Positions 9,826-17,444 of a stretch of DNA of 64,000 nucleotides are shown here, piece after piece. The DNA is from Kordia zhangzhouensis. GTDB taxonomy: Bacteria > Bacteroidota > Bacteroidia > Flavobacteriales > Flavobacteriaceae. Every line of letters starts with the position of its first letter. Positions within the stretch are counted from its first letter, which is position 1. Below the pieces are notes generated by a model that ran no database searches, had not been told where the DNA came from, and saw only the letters and a program-made list of their open reading frames with translations. Where the stretch lies: contig NZ_LBMH01000004.1 of the NCBI RefSeq assembly GCF_001005305.1, positions 1 to 64,000 of the forward strand, written 5' to 3'. A program made the translations under genes and the position numbers.

Positions 9826-9839
9826 TTTGACATGTCAAA
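9826..9839. promoter_or_regulatory. 14-nt perfect palindrome upstream of cca
   Basis: TTTGACATGTCAAA is self-complementary. It sits in the 96-base gap between tsaC and cca, 32 bases before the cca start. It could be an operator, a small hairpin or chance; no regulator can be named. Confidence 0.3.
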
Positions 9840-9890
9840 AAAGATTTAGAACTATTATACGTCTAAAAATTCAAACGACAAACATCAAAA

Positions 9891-10451
9891 CTACTCTCTA
9901 ATGATCTTTATTTCTCCGTTAGATCGCAACTGTATGATTGTTGACGGTTTGGAGACTTTATTTTCGTCTTGCAAATTTACAACATAGTCCACACCTTTTA
10001 AAATCTCTTGGCTAATTTCTTGATAGCTTTTTGGAGTAGGTTGCCCACTAATGTTTGCAGAAGTAGAAACGATTGGGCGTTTGAATCTTCGTATGAGTTG
10101 TTGACAAAAATCATTTGCAGGGATACGAATCGCCAAAGTACAATCTGCGGCTACTAAATTTTTAGCAATCCCTACAGGATTGTCATAGATGATAGTAGTT
10201 GGTCTATCAGCAGCTTCTAATAGTTCGTATGCAACTGGAGGAATATTTTCCACAAAGCGTTCTAGCATGTGAACATCACTCACTAAACAGATTAAGGCTT
10301 TGCTTTCTTCTCGTTTTTTAAGTTGATAAATTTTAGCTACAGCAGCAGGATTTGTAGCGTCACAACCCAATCCCCAAACCGTATCTGTAGGATACAAAAT
10401 GGTGTTTCCTTGTTGCAGTTGTGCTAGTGTTTTTTCAATTTCTTCTGTCAT
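9891..10451 (-). CDS. tsaC: L-threonylcarbamoyladenylate synthase (Sua5/YciO/YrdC family)
   Basis: A 186-residue YrdC-domain protein that makes threonylcarbamoyl-AMP from threonine, bicarbonate and ATP for the t6A37 modification of ANN-decoding tRNAs. The hallmark YPTDTVWGLGCD is at 20-31, followed by KREESKALICLV and PIVSTSANISGQPT near the C-terminus. It is the short TsaC form without the C-terminal Sua5 extension. It starts eight bases after the stop of the upstream glycosyltransferase, suggesting co-transcription, and cca follows. Confidence 0.92.
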   Translation of the reverse strand: MTEEIEKTLAQLQQGNTILYPTDTVWGLGCDATNPAAVAKIYQLKKREESKALICLVSDVHMLERFVENIPPVAYELLEAADRPTTIIYDNPVGIAKNLVAADCTLAIRIPANDFCQQLIRRFKRPIVSTSANISGQPTPKSYQEISQEILKGVDYVVNLQDENKVSKPSTIIQLRSNGEIKIIRE

Positions 10452-10459
10452 AATCTAAT

Positions 10460-11362
10460 CTAAAAACGAATTTGCTGTTGTTGTTTTAGAGACTCGGATA
10501 CATGTGCACCTTTCCAAACAAGTGCCAACATGAACCATTTTTTAGGTTTTATTAAAAAACTAAGGCAATAATAGCTTCTGATGAATAAATACTTGGCGTA
10601 GGAATAATTTTTTTTAATCACGTACAAGTGTGAAATCATGCCTTCTTTACTGATTGCTTGAGAGACTCCGGTGCTAACGCCTTGGTAGTGTGTGATTTTT
10701 GCTTCAGGAACTAAAACACTGGTATACCCATTCTTGCGTAAGCGAAAACAAATGTCCATTTCTTCAAAGTACAGAAAAATATTGGTGTCAAATCCGCCAA
10801 CTTTTTCAAAGGCTTCACGTCTAAAAAACATAAAAGCTCCATTTACAAAATTTACGTTAACAGGTTCTGTGTATTGCTTTTTCCGTTTTGGAAATTGAGC
10901 AGGCCAATTTTTTTCTAAAAAACTACGACCTACTAATAACTTTCGAATTCCTTTATCATGATCAAATGAAATAACATGCTGATTATGCTCATCGTAATTT
11001 TGCGCAGTAGATACCCCAATATTTGGATGCTGTTCCATATAATTATATAAAATTGACAGACAATCATTTTGAAAAAAAGCATCGTTATTTAGAAATAAGA
11101 TATATTTTCCATTGGTGTATTGCGCTCCGAACATATTTCCTCCACCAAAACCAGTATTAATTATGCTTCGATGTAGAGACAGGTGTTCTGCTTTTGGAAA
11201 ATGTTCTTGTAAGTAGGTAAAATCTTCAGATTTAGAATTATTGTCCACAACTACAATCTCATACGAGAGTGAATTGTCCGTAAGTTGAAGGACAGAGTTC
11301 ACACATTTAAGCGTGTATTTTGCGGTATTATAATTAATGATAACAATCGAAATATCTTTCAT
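10460..11362 (-). CDS. Glycosyltransferase family 2 (WbbL/rhamnosyltransferase-like)
   Basis: A 300-residue GT-A glycosyltransferase. It opens with SIVIINYNTAKYT and has the nucleotide-binding VVVDNNS (38-44), a DxD-like LNNDA (91-95) and the FLYFEEMDICFRLR block near residue 197 that is typical of WbbL-type rhamnosyl or related transferases. It probably adds one sugar to a surface glycan at the cytoplasmic face of the inner membrane; donor and acceptor are unknown. It opens the glycan region and is divergent from the methyltransferase at 11437. A TAATTTTG box lies at 11379-11386. Confidence 0.85.
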   Translation of the reverse strand: MKDISIVIINYNTAKYTLKCVNSVLQLTDNSLSYEIVVVDNNSKSEDFTYLQEHFPKAEHLSLHRSIINTGFGGGNMFGAQYTNGKYILFLNNDAFFQNDCLSILYNYMEQHPNIGVSTAQNYDEHNQHVISFDHDKGIRKLLVGRSFLEKNWPAQFPKRKKQYTEPVNVNFVNGAFMFFRREAFEKVGGFDTNIFLYFEEMDICFRLRKNGYTSVLVPEAKITHYQGVSTGVSQAISKEGMISHLYVIKKNYSYAKYLFIRSYYCLSFLIKPKKWFMLALVWKGAHVSESLKQQQQIRF

Positions 11363-11378
11363 AAGAGCAGATGTTGGG

Positions 11379-11386
11379 CAAAATTA
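11379..11386 (-). promoter_or_regulatory. Putative -7 box (TAATTTTG) for GT2-tsaC unit
   Basis: TAnnTTTG match on the minus strand, 17 bases before the start at 11362. It is paired divergently with the plus-strand box at 11409-11416. Confidence 0.45.
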
Positions 11387-11408
11387 CATAATTTTATATT
11401 GAATTTTA

Positions 11409-11416
11409 TACTTTTG
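11409..11416 (+). promoter_or_regulatory. Putative -7 box (TACTTTTG) for methyltransferase gene
   Basis: TAnnTTTG match 20 bases before the ATG at 11437. It supports that start over longer upstream frames. Confidence 0.45.
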
Positions 11417-11436
11417 CGAAAACACAAACCAGAATT

Positions 11437-12033
11437 ATGGGACTTCGTTCAAAATTTAAAAAATACCTATTACACAAAAGACTACCGATTGAAACCTATG
11501 TACCAATCAAAAAGTCTAGACCTGAAAATATTAAAGAAATGGTCACTGCTTGGAAAGGCTTGGAATTAATCATAGAAGATATTTTAGAACGATTTAATAT
11601 TGGGCGTGATTCCTGTATTGAATTTGGGGTTGAGTTTGGCTATTCGGCAGTAGTTTTTTCTAATTTCTTTAAAGAAGTAAAAGGAATTGATATTTTTATT
11701 GGGGATGAACATACAGATCATAAAGGAGATCATTATGAAAAGACAAAAGCATCTTTAACAGAATATACCAATATTGAACTCATCAAATCAGATTATCGTG
11801 ATTGGATTAAAAAAGACGATAAACAGTACAATTTTTCGCATGTAGATATTGTTCATAATTACAAAGAAACGTATGAATGTGGTTTGTGGGCTGCACAACA
11901 TAGTGAATGCACCATTTTTCATGATACGGAAAGTTTTCCAGAAGTGCGTCGTGCTGTGATTGATATTGCAAAAGCTACAGGAAAACGTGTATATAACTAT
12001 CCGCATTGCAACGGATTAGGGATTATTGTGTAA
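11437..12033 (+). CDS. Class I SAM-dependent methyltransferase-like protein
   Basis: A 198-residue protein whose centre carries a glycine-containing SAM-binding strand (CIEFGVEFGYSAVVFSNFF, ~residues 63-80). It then has an acidic strand end (VKGIDIFIGDEHTD) and a later HVDIVHNY...CTIFHDTE segment. This layout fits the Methyltransf_24 group often found in surface-glycan loci, which can methylate sugars. The first ~25 residues are basic. It is followed six bases later by the TTG-started gene at 12040, so the two are probably co-transcribed. The substrate is unknown. Confidence 0.65.
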   Translation: MGLRSKFKKYLLHKRLPIETYVPIKKSRPENIKEMVTAWKGLELIIEDILERFNIGRDSCIEFGVEFGYSAVVFSNFFKEVKGIDIFIGDEHTDHKGDHYEKTKASLTEYTNIELIKSDYRDWIKKDDKQYNFSHVDIVHNYKETYECGLWAAQHSECTIFHDTESFPEVRRAVIDIAKATGKRVYNYPHCNGLGIIV

Positions 12034-12039
12034 TTTCTG

Positions 12040-12996
12040 TTGAATACTACTAAAAAAATACTCATTATTGCGCCGTATGCTTTTGGTTATACATCGCATA
12101 TTCACAATGCATTACAGCAATATGATAATGTAGAAGCGAATATTGTGTATTTGGACTTTCCCGTATTTCAGTACAAAAACTTTTTTCATAAGCTTCAGAA
12201 TTTTTTCTCAAAGGCATTTTTAGGGAAAAATTTAAAAAAGACTTTTGTTGACAATCGTATTTTAAAAAGACTAAAAGAACTAGGAAAGCAGGATGAAATT
12301 TTTATCATCCGTCCTGATATGTTGAGTGACGTTGTGTTGCAGTTACTAAAAACACACACTCAAAAGTTTATTGCTTATTATTATGATAGTACACGTCGTT
12401 TTCAACGAAAAGTAGCTATTATTCCTTTGTTTGATAAAGTGTATAGTTATGACCGATTGGATGTTGAAAAATATCAATTGTCGTTTTTAACCAATTACAT
12501 TTTTGAAGAAAGTCGCCAAGAATCATATGATTATCAGTTTTTTAACATTTCTACGAACGATTATCGTTTTCCGCTCATTGAAAATGTGGCAAAATACTTA
12601 AAAGAAAATGGTTGGACGTATAACATACAAGTGTATAATGGAAGCGATATGCCTGCAGAGCATGTAACAATTATTACAACGCAAAAATCCATTCAAGAAG
12701 TCTCACAACTGATTCAAAAAGCAAAAATTATCGTGGAAATTCAACGTACTGAACAAGTTGGTTTATCATTTCGTATTTTCGAAGCGTTGGGACATCGCAA
12801 AAAACTCATTACAACGAATAAAGATATCATAAATTACGATTTTTATCATCCGCAAAATATTTTGGTTGTGGACGAAGAAAATATTGAAATCCCAGAGTCA
12901 TTTGTAACTTCTCCGTACGTAGAAATAGACGAAAACATTCTTTCCAAATACAAAATAGAAAATTGGGTGCGACCTATTTTTGAGCTGTCAAACTAG
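12040..12996 (+). CDS. Glycosyltransferase-like protein of unknown specificity (TTG start)
   Basis: A 318-residue soluble protein not recognised with certainty. The N-terminal KKILIIAPYAFGYTSHIHNAL is a Rossmann-type start like that of GT-B glycosyltransferases. The C-terminal IIVEIQRTEQVGLSFRIFEALGHRKKLITTN resembles the acceptor-independent GT-B segment (the family usually has EGxxxxxxEA here), with Gln-Val-Gly-Leu-Ser in the loop. It resembles LPS-biosynthesis proteins annotated only as hypothetical or CgeB-like in flavobacteria. The only in-frame start near the preceding stop is TTG at 12040, six bases downstream, consistent with coupling to the methyltransferase. Convergent with the lipoprotein gene at 13036. 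Confidence 0.6.
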   Translation: MNTTKKILIIAPYAFGYTSHIHNALQQYDNVEANIVYLDFPVFQYKNFFHKLQNFFSKAFLGKNLKKTFVDNRILKRLKELGKQDEIFIIRPDMLSDVVLQLLKTHTQKFIAYYYDSTRRFQRKVAIIPLFDKVYSYDRLDVEKYQLSFLTNYIFEESRQESYDYQFFNISTNDYRFPLIENVAKYLKENGWTYNIQVYNGSDMPAEHVTIITTQKSIQEVSQLIQKAKIIVEIQRTEQVGLSFRIFEALGHRKKLITTNKDIINYDFYHPQNILVVDEENIEIPESFVTSPYVEIDENILSKYKIENWVRPIFELSN

Positions 12997-13035
12997 CCTC
13001 ATTTATATTGTAGTTTTAAAACAATAGAGAGAAAA

Positions 13036-13641
13036 TTATTGTATCTCGTATACCAACGTAGCTCCGCCTTGATATTCTTCGATAGAGTCATCTTCCCTTA
13101 AAATACGTGTAGTGATTAAAGAAAAGAATATTTGTTCTCGAGGCAATTCAATTGTAAGTACGGTTTCATTATTTGAAAGTGTACCTGAATAAAAAACTTG
13201 CCCATTCAAACAAAAATTGATTGTATCTCCGTCTTGAATATATCTTAGCGCTGGTCCGTCAATATTTCCGCCAGAATGAATGGCTTGCATTAATCCTCCA
13301 TTTCCGTCAGAAACAACATTGAATCCTAATGTGACATGTGTGAAATTCTCAACTGAAAAATCATTAGAAAATTGAATAATGTGTTGACCTAAAGTAGTTT
13401 CAGTCATTAGATTAGCAGAATACACACCATCATTATTTCCATCAATCGTACTATCAATAAAAAAACCTGTTCGATTCCATAAAGTTCCTTGAAATGCTGG
13501 CGGATTGTTGGTGTCAATAATGCATGCAGAATTTTGTGGATTTGAATTTCCATTAGCAGGAATCAAGTCGCTTTCAATACTATCAACATTACATGCTATA
13601 AAAAGTGAAGAAACTAGGAAAACAAGGAATATCTTTTTCAT
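13036..13641 (-). CDS. Hypothetical lipoprotein
   Basis: A 201-residue protein with a lipoprotein signal peptide ending in the lipobox LFIAC (Cys17). The mature part is acidic and probably beta-rich (TLWNRTGFFIDSTIDGNNDG, TLGFNVVSDGNGG, INFCLNGQVFYSGTL) and belongs to no family recognised here. It lies between glycan genes but faces the opposite strand to the gene before it. It is separated from the GT4 gene by 62 bases, so a functional link to glycan synthesis is not shown. Confidence 0.75.
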   Translation of the reverse strand: MKKIFLVFLVSSLFIACNVDSIESDLIPANGNSNPQNSACIIDTNNPPAFQGTLWNRTGFFIDSTIDGNNDGVYSANLMTETTLGQHIIQFSNDFSVENFTHVTLGFNVVSDGNGGLMQAIHSGGNIDGPALRYIQDGDTINFCLNGQVFYSGTLSNNETVLTIELPREQIFFSLITTRILREDDSIEEYQGGATLVYEIQ

Positions 13642-13703
13642 AACGATATTTTTATGCGTGTTACTTTTTAGATGTTGTTTTTAATAAAAGGTTGCGTTGC
13701 GAC

Positions 13704-14771
13704 TTATAACAAACTACGATACACTTTTTTGTATTCTTTGGCTGTAGCATTCCAATCAAAGCTTTGGGCACGTTCTATATAAGCACGTTCATACATGTCT
13801 TTATTGGTTTCAAAAATATGCATGCCTTGTTCAAAGACTTCCGCCATGTATTTTGAGTCGTAATGTTCCCAAAAAAAGGCGTGTTTCCCTCCAATTTCAG
13901 GTAAAGATGTATTATGCGATAAAAATATGGGTTTTCCAAAGCGCATGGCTTCTATTGGAGGAATGCCAAACCCTTCTCGTAACGACGGAAAAACAAAAGC
14001 AGTACAATTTTGAAGGTAATATTGTTTCTCTAAATCGTCAATTTTTCCTGTAATGAGTACGCGTTCTTGCAAGTTGTATTTTTGAATTGTTTCGGCAAGT
14101 TTTCCCTGAGCATATTGAGTTTGATTATTTCCCGAAAGAATTAAATTAAAATCAGGAAGGCATGTTAACATTTCTACTAGAGTATGAAAATTTTTTCGAG
14201 GAGTAAACTCGCCAATGCTGAACAAATACGGCTTGTTAGAAACCAATTTTGGTTGATAATTTTCAGGCAGTGTAACCTCCCGAATTGGATTGCCATTATA
14301 TATCACATATTCAGGAACGTTTGGTACGTCAAAATACTGATGTGTAGATGCTTTGGCAAAGTTAGAAATATATGTAATGGCACTACTGCGTTGTAATTTT
14401 TCACGAAAACGAACATTGCGTTCGTGATTCATATCGCTTGATTCTTCCTCAATAAAATTTACATCATGTACAGTAAGCAAATACGGAATATCATGATAAG
14501 GCTCAATCTTTATATTTTGGTTTAAGGAATGCCACAAATTGTATTTTTTGCGAATACGTAATAACGGATAACGGCGAAATGATTGATACTTTTTATAGTT
14601 AAAATAATCACCAAATTCATGTTTTAATTTGCTGATATCTTTTGCGTGAAGAGTCATTTTAAAATCATCAATTTTTGCTTGGTATAATCCTTTAATCAAA
14701 TGATAGTTAAATTGACCAAAGCCAAAATGTAAATTTTTGATATTGTGAGATTCTAAAAAGACGTTCTTCAT
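13704..14771 (-). CDS. Glycosyltransferase family 4 (GT-B, family 1 superfamily)
   Basis: A 355-residue GT-B enzyme. The C-terminal Rossmann domain carries GEFTPRKN (187-194, the donor phosphate loop) and the E-x7-E motif in REGFGIPPIEA (Glu266, Glu274), both hallmarks of retaining GT4 enzymes. The N-terminal domain has LLTVHDVNFIEEE (~98-110). It probably adds a hexose to the LPS core or another surface glycan; sugar specificity cannot be read. It starts 9 bases after the stop of the GT2 gene at 14781, so both belong to one transcript. Confidence 0.88.
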   Translation of the reverse strand: MKNVFLESHNIKNLHFGFGQFNYHLIKGLYQAKIDDFKMTLHAKDISKLKHEFGDYFNYKKYQSFRRYPLLRIRKKYNLWHSLNQNIKIEPYHDIPYLLTVHDVNFIEEESSDMNHERNVRFREKLQRSSAITYISNFAKASTHQYFDVPNVPEYVIYNGNPIREVTLPENYQPKLVSNKPYLFSIGEFTPRKNFHTLVEMLTCLPDFNLILSGNNQTQYAQGKLAETIQKYNLQERVLITGKIDDLEKQYYLQNCTAFVFPSLREGFGIPPIEAMRFGKPIFLSHNTSLPEIGGKHAFFWEHYDSKYMAEVFEQGMHIFETNKDMYERAYIERAQSFDWNATAKEYKKVYRSLL

Positions 14772-14780
14772 GCTTCTAAT

Positions 14781-15533
14781 TTAATCTATTTTTCGGTACA
14801 TAGTCCAAAGTTGTAAATAACGCTTAAATACTGAAAATGCATGTACATAGCACAAAATAAATCCTTCTTTTCCATCCATAAATCCTAATCGCAAAAAATA
14901 TTGATGTAGGAAACGATACAATGGACGGAAGAAAAAATGATACGCATTAGGACGTACATTTTTTTTATATAATGCAGCAGCTTGTAAACGACTGTAATGA
15001 CTTAGTTTTTGGTTGTAGTTATCGAAACTTTTATATGTTTGATGCGCAACCGCATGTTTCAATTTGCCAATCTTTTCGGTAGTTTGAATTGTTTCATGTA
15101 CAGGTTTTCCATTGTAACGAGCAAATTGCTTATGAAACAATCGAACTGAAATATCTGTTTGAAAACCACTGTATTTCATGCGTTTCCCCATAAAGTGGAA
15201 ATCGCGTTTTACATGATACGCTTTATAAGGGTTTTCACTATTTACAACTGTTATAATCTCTTCGGCAAGAGCTTCTGGAACTTTTTCGTCCAAATCAAAA
15301 AAGATTATCCAATCGTTTGAAGCTTGGTCAATAGCAAAATTCTTCTGTGAAGAAAAATCGTCAAATCTACGTTGAATGATCTTTACATCATATTGTTTAG
15401 CGAGTTGTACAGTATTGTCAGTACTAAAAGAATCTACAATAATAATTTCGTCCGCAAAGGATAGTTGTTCAATATAGGCTTCAATATTGTCTTCTTCATT
15501 GAATGTTATAGCGAGCGCACTAATTTTCTGCAT
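14781..15533 (-). CDS. Glycosyltransferase family 2, WaaE/KdtX-like
   Basis: A 250-residue GT-A enzyme. SALAITFNEEDNI starts the fold, VDSFSTDNT (34-42) binds nucleotide, FDLDEK (79-84) carries the DxD motif, and the C-terminal RFLHQYFLRLGFMDGKEG is characteristic of the WaaE/KdtX group that adds beta-1,4-glucose to core heptose in proteobacteria. It is paralogous to the gene at 17445. The ATG at 15533 lies inside the last codons of a 45-residue upstream ORF (15520-15657), so its translation may be coupled to that ORF. The GT4 gene follows after 9 bases. Confidence 0.88.
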   Translation of the reverse strand: MQKISALAITFNEEDNIEAYIEQLSFADEIIIVDSFSTDNTVQLAKQYDVKIIQRRFDDFSSQKNFAIDQASNDWIIFFDLDEKVPEALAEEIITVVNSENPYKAYHVKRDFHFMGKRMKYSGFQTDISVRLFHKQFARYNGKPVHETIQTTEKIGKLKHAVAHQTYKSFDNYNQKLSHYSRLQAAALYKKNVRPNAYHFFFRPLYRFLHQYFLRLGFMDGKEGFILCYVHAFSVFKRYLQLWTMYRKID

Positions 15534-15657
15534 TTTCCACTTTTTCTTTAATGCGTAAATTCTTTTTGGTATGATACGTAGAAATGTGACGTCCTCTAGA
15601 GCTTCCTCTAGGGTAAAATAAAAATAATGCCATAATAAAGAAAAAGCCTATCAGCAT
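15520..15657 (-). CDS. Small 45-residue membrane protein overlapping GT2 start
   Basis: A short ORF starting at ATG 15657. It has an N-terminal hydrophobic segment (IGFFFIMALFLFY, residues 3-15) followed by a basic tail (RGSSRGRHIS, TKKNLRIKEK) and ends in TAG at 15520-15522. Its last 14 bases overlap the start of the GT2 gene at 15533 in another frame. A TACTTTTG box at 15710-15717 would place it first in the transcript. It could be a genuine single-pass membrane protein assisting the glycosyltransferases, or a leader ORF for translational coupling. No homologue is recognised. Confidence 0.5.
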   Translation of the reverse strand: MLIGFFFIMALFLFYPRGSSRGRHISTYHTKKNLRIKEKVENAEN

Positions 15658-15709
15658 AAATAATTTCTGTTTGGTGTTGAATCATTTTCATGACATCACA
15701 TCTGCAAGA

Positions 15710-15717
15710 CAAAAGTA
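15710..15717 (-). promoter_or_regulatory. Putative -7 box (TACTTTTG) for small ORF-GT2-GT4 unit
   Basis: TAnnTTTG match on the minus strand, 53 bases before the ATG of the 45-residue ORF. It forms a divergent pair with the box at 15758-15765. Confidence 0.45.
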
Positions 15718-15757
15718 ACAATTTTAAGAAGATTAAAAGAAATCATTGAAAGATTAG

Positions 15758-15765
15758 TATTTTTG
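15758..15765 (+). promoter_or_regulatory. Putative -7 box (TATTTTTG) for NodB deacetylase gene
   Basis: TAnnTTTG match 19 bases before the ATG at 15785, predicting a leader of roughly 15 nt. Confidence 0.45.
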
Positions 15766-15784
15766 ATGGCATAACATCGTATAT

Positions 15785-16507
15785 ATGCCTAAACTACCTA
15801 TCTTAATGTATCATGCTGTTTCTGAAAATGCTTTAGAAAGTAAAGGGTTAACGATTTCTACTGATAATTTGGAAGCGCAATTTCGCTATTTAAAAGAAAA
15901 CGATTATACAAGTTTACATTTTGGCGATTTGCAGCAATTAAAAACACCTTCCGACTTCCCTAAAAAAGCTGTAATCATTACGTTTGATGATGTATATATA
16001 AATCAGTTGGAATTGGCATATCCATTGTTGCAAAAGTACCATTTGAAAGCCAGTTTTTATATTCCGTTTCAATATGTGAACGGAGTAGACGAGTGGAATA
16101 CAGGCAAAGAAAAAATTATGTCTGTTGAACAATTAAAAAGCATGGACGAAGCGACAATCGAACTTGGTTTGCATTCGTTTGCACACAAAAAATACGATGC
16201 ACTTACTGAGGAGGAAATGGATAAAGATTTTGAAAAATGCAAAGCATTTATTGTTGAAAATCAATTAAATGTAAGTAATGTGTTGGCTTATCCGTATGGA
16301 AAATATCCTAGAAAAGATCCGCAACAAACGAGTTTCTTCAAAAAATTACATGAGCACAAAGTGGCTTTTGGTTTACGTATAGGAAATCGTGTAAATAACT
16401 ATCCGTTCAAAAATAATTATGAAGTACAACGATTAGACATAAAGGGAGAAGACTCGTTAAAAAAGTTTATTTCGAAATTGAAACGAGGTAAATCGTTATT
16501 TTTCTAG
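15785..16507 (+). CDS. Polysaccharide deacetylase family protein (NodB domain)
   Basis: A 240-residue carbohydrate esterase family 4 protein. It shows motif 1 ITFDDVY with the paired metal/base aspartates (~67-72), motif 2 HSFAH (H-S/T-x-x-H zinc site, ~119-123) and the later LAYPYGKYP strand. There is no signal peptide, so it should act in the cytoplasm or be exported in an unrecognised way. Such enzymes remove N-acetyl groups from sugars. Within this locus it may modify a core or O-antigen amino sugar. It is followed 23 bases later by the acetolactate-decarboxylase-like lipoprotein gene. Confidence 0.85.
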   Translation: MPKLPILMYHAVSENALESKGLTISTDNLEAQFRYLKENDYTSLHFGDLQQLKTPSDFPKKAVIITFDDVYINQLELAYPLLQKYHLKASFYIPFQYVNGVDEWNTGKEKIMSVEQLKSMDEATIELGLHSFAHKKYDALTEEEMDKDFEKCKAFIVENQLNVSNVLAYPYGKYPRKDPQQTSFFKKLHEHKVAFGLRIGNRVNNYPFKNNYEVQRLDIKGEDSLKKFISKLKRGKSLFF

Positions 16508-16530
16508 AATCATCATATAAAAAATAATTC

Positions 16531-17256
16531 ATGCGTATTTTCAAGAGTTTTTTAATTACTTACGTCCTTTTTCTTTCTGTTGGTTGTGAATCTACTAAAA
16601 AAGATTCTGCAAGGATAGTATATGACGATATTACGATTATATCGGCAATGAAAAACGTCATGTGGAAAGGAGAGTTGCAAGGAAAAATTCAGTTAGATAC
16701 TATTACCAATAAAAAAGGACTTTACGGAATTGGACCAGAAAGTTTCTTAACTGGAGAAATATTAATAAACGATGGAAAAAGCTATGTATCAAGAGTTACT
16801 TCTGATTCGACAATGATTGTAGAAGAACGTTTTGATATTTCTGCACCATTTTTTGTGTATGGTCATGTCGTTCAATGGAAAGAGATTGAATTGCCTAATG
16901 ATATTCGTTCTTTAAAAGATGTAGCGTTTTTTGTGAATGCAGAAACAGTAGGATATAAACGACCGTTGGCATTCAAATTAGTTGGTAAGCTCAAAACAGC
17001 CACAATTCACGTTCAAAATTTACCCAAAGGAACAATAGTTTCCTCTCCTGCAGAAGCGCATCAAGGGCAAATAAATTATCAGCTATATAATGAAGAAGTT
17101 GATATCGTTGGATTTTTTTCTACAGAACACAAAGGGATTTTTACACATCATGACTCTAATGTTCATATGCATTTAATCAATGAGACAAAAACAATGATGG
17201 GACATGTAGATGCTTTAGAAATTGACAAAATGAAACTTTTGCTTCCTGTAAAATAA
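16531..17256 (+). CDS. budA: Acetolactate decarboxylase family lipoprotein
   Basis: A 241-residue protein with a lipoprotein signal (LSVGC, Cys19). Its body matches alpha-acetolactate decarboxylase: GIGPESFLTGEILINDGK (~66-83, with Glu76 in the place of a catalytic Glu), RPLAFKLVGKLKT (~144-156) and VHMHL...MMGHVDALE. His212, His214 and His225 have the 2- and 13-residue spacing of the family's zinc ligands. The usual Lys-Thr-Arg segment reads KTA here, so an active-site Arg may be missing (from memory of the family). BudA enzymes convert acetolactate to acetoin in the cytoplasm, and export as a lipoprotein is odd. No acetolactate synthase or butanediol dehydrogenase gene is nearby. Whether it decarboxylates acetolactate is open. 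Confidence 0.75.
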   Translation: MRIFKSFLITYVLFLSVGCESTKKDSARIVYDDITIISAMKNVMWKGELQGKIQLDTITNKKGLYGIGPESFLTGEILINDGKSYVSRVTSDSTMIVEERFDISAPFFVYGHVVQWKEIELPNDIRSLKDVAFFVNAETVGYKRPLAFKLVGKLKTATIHVQNLPKGTIVSSPAEAHQGQINYQLYNEEVDIVGFFSTEHKGIFTHHDSNVHMHLINETKTMMGHVDALEIDKMKLLLPVK

Positions 17257-17277
17257 TTGACATTCATGTTTAGATGC

Positions 17278-17305
17278 AAAAGAGTTCTTCGAGAAGAACT
17301 CTTTT
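17278..17305 (+). terminator. Strong hairpin terminator after acetolactate-decarboxylase-like gene
   Basis: Thirteen-base perfect arms (17278-17290 and 17293-17305, AAAAGAGTTCTTC and its complement) around a GA loop, ending in TTTT. The A-rich left arm makes it able to work in both directions. It lies between convergent genes. Confidence 0.8.
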
Positions 17306-17444
17306 GGCCGTAAATAAAAAGGGGGTAATGTATTTATAAAAAATACACTACTCAAAAGTAATACGAAATACGTTTGTATTTATTTTTTTTAGATAAAAGA
17401 AAGGAATTTTATAGATGAGTAGTACGAAAATTAATATTTAGTTC

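Noticed and set aside
17325-17345. Small AT-rich inverted repeat (GTATTT...AAATAC) as a second terminator
   Set aside because: Very short arms, no defined T run, and the strong hairpin at 17278-17305 already serves the gene.
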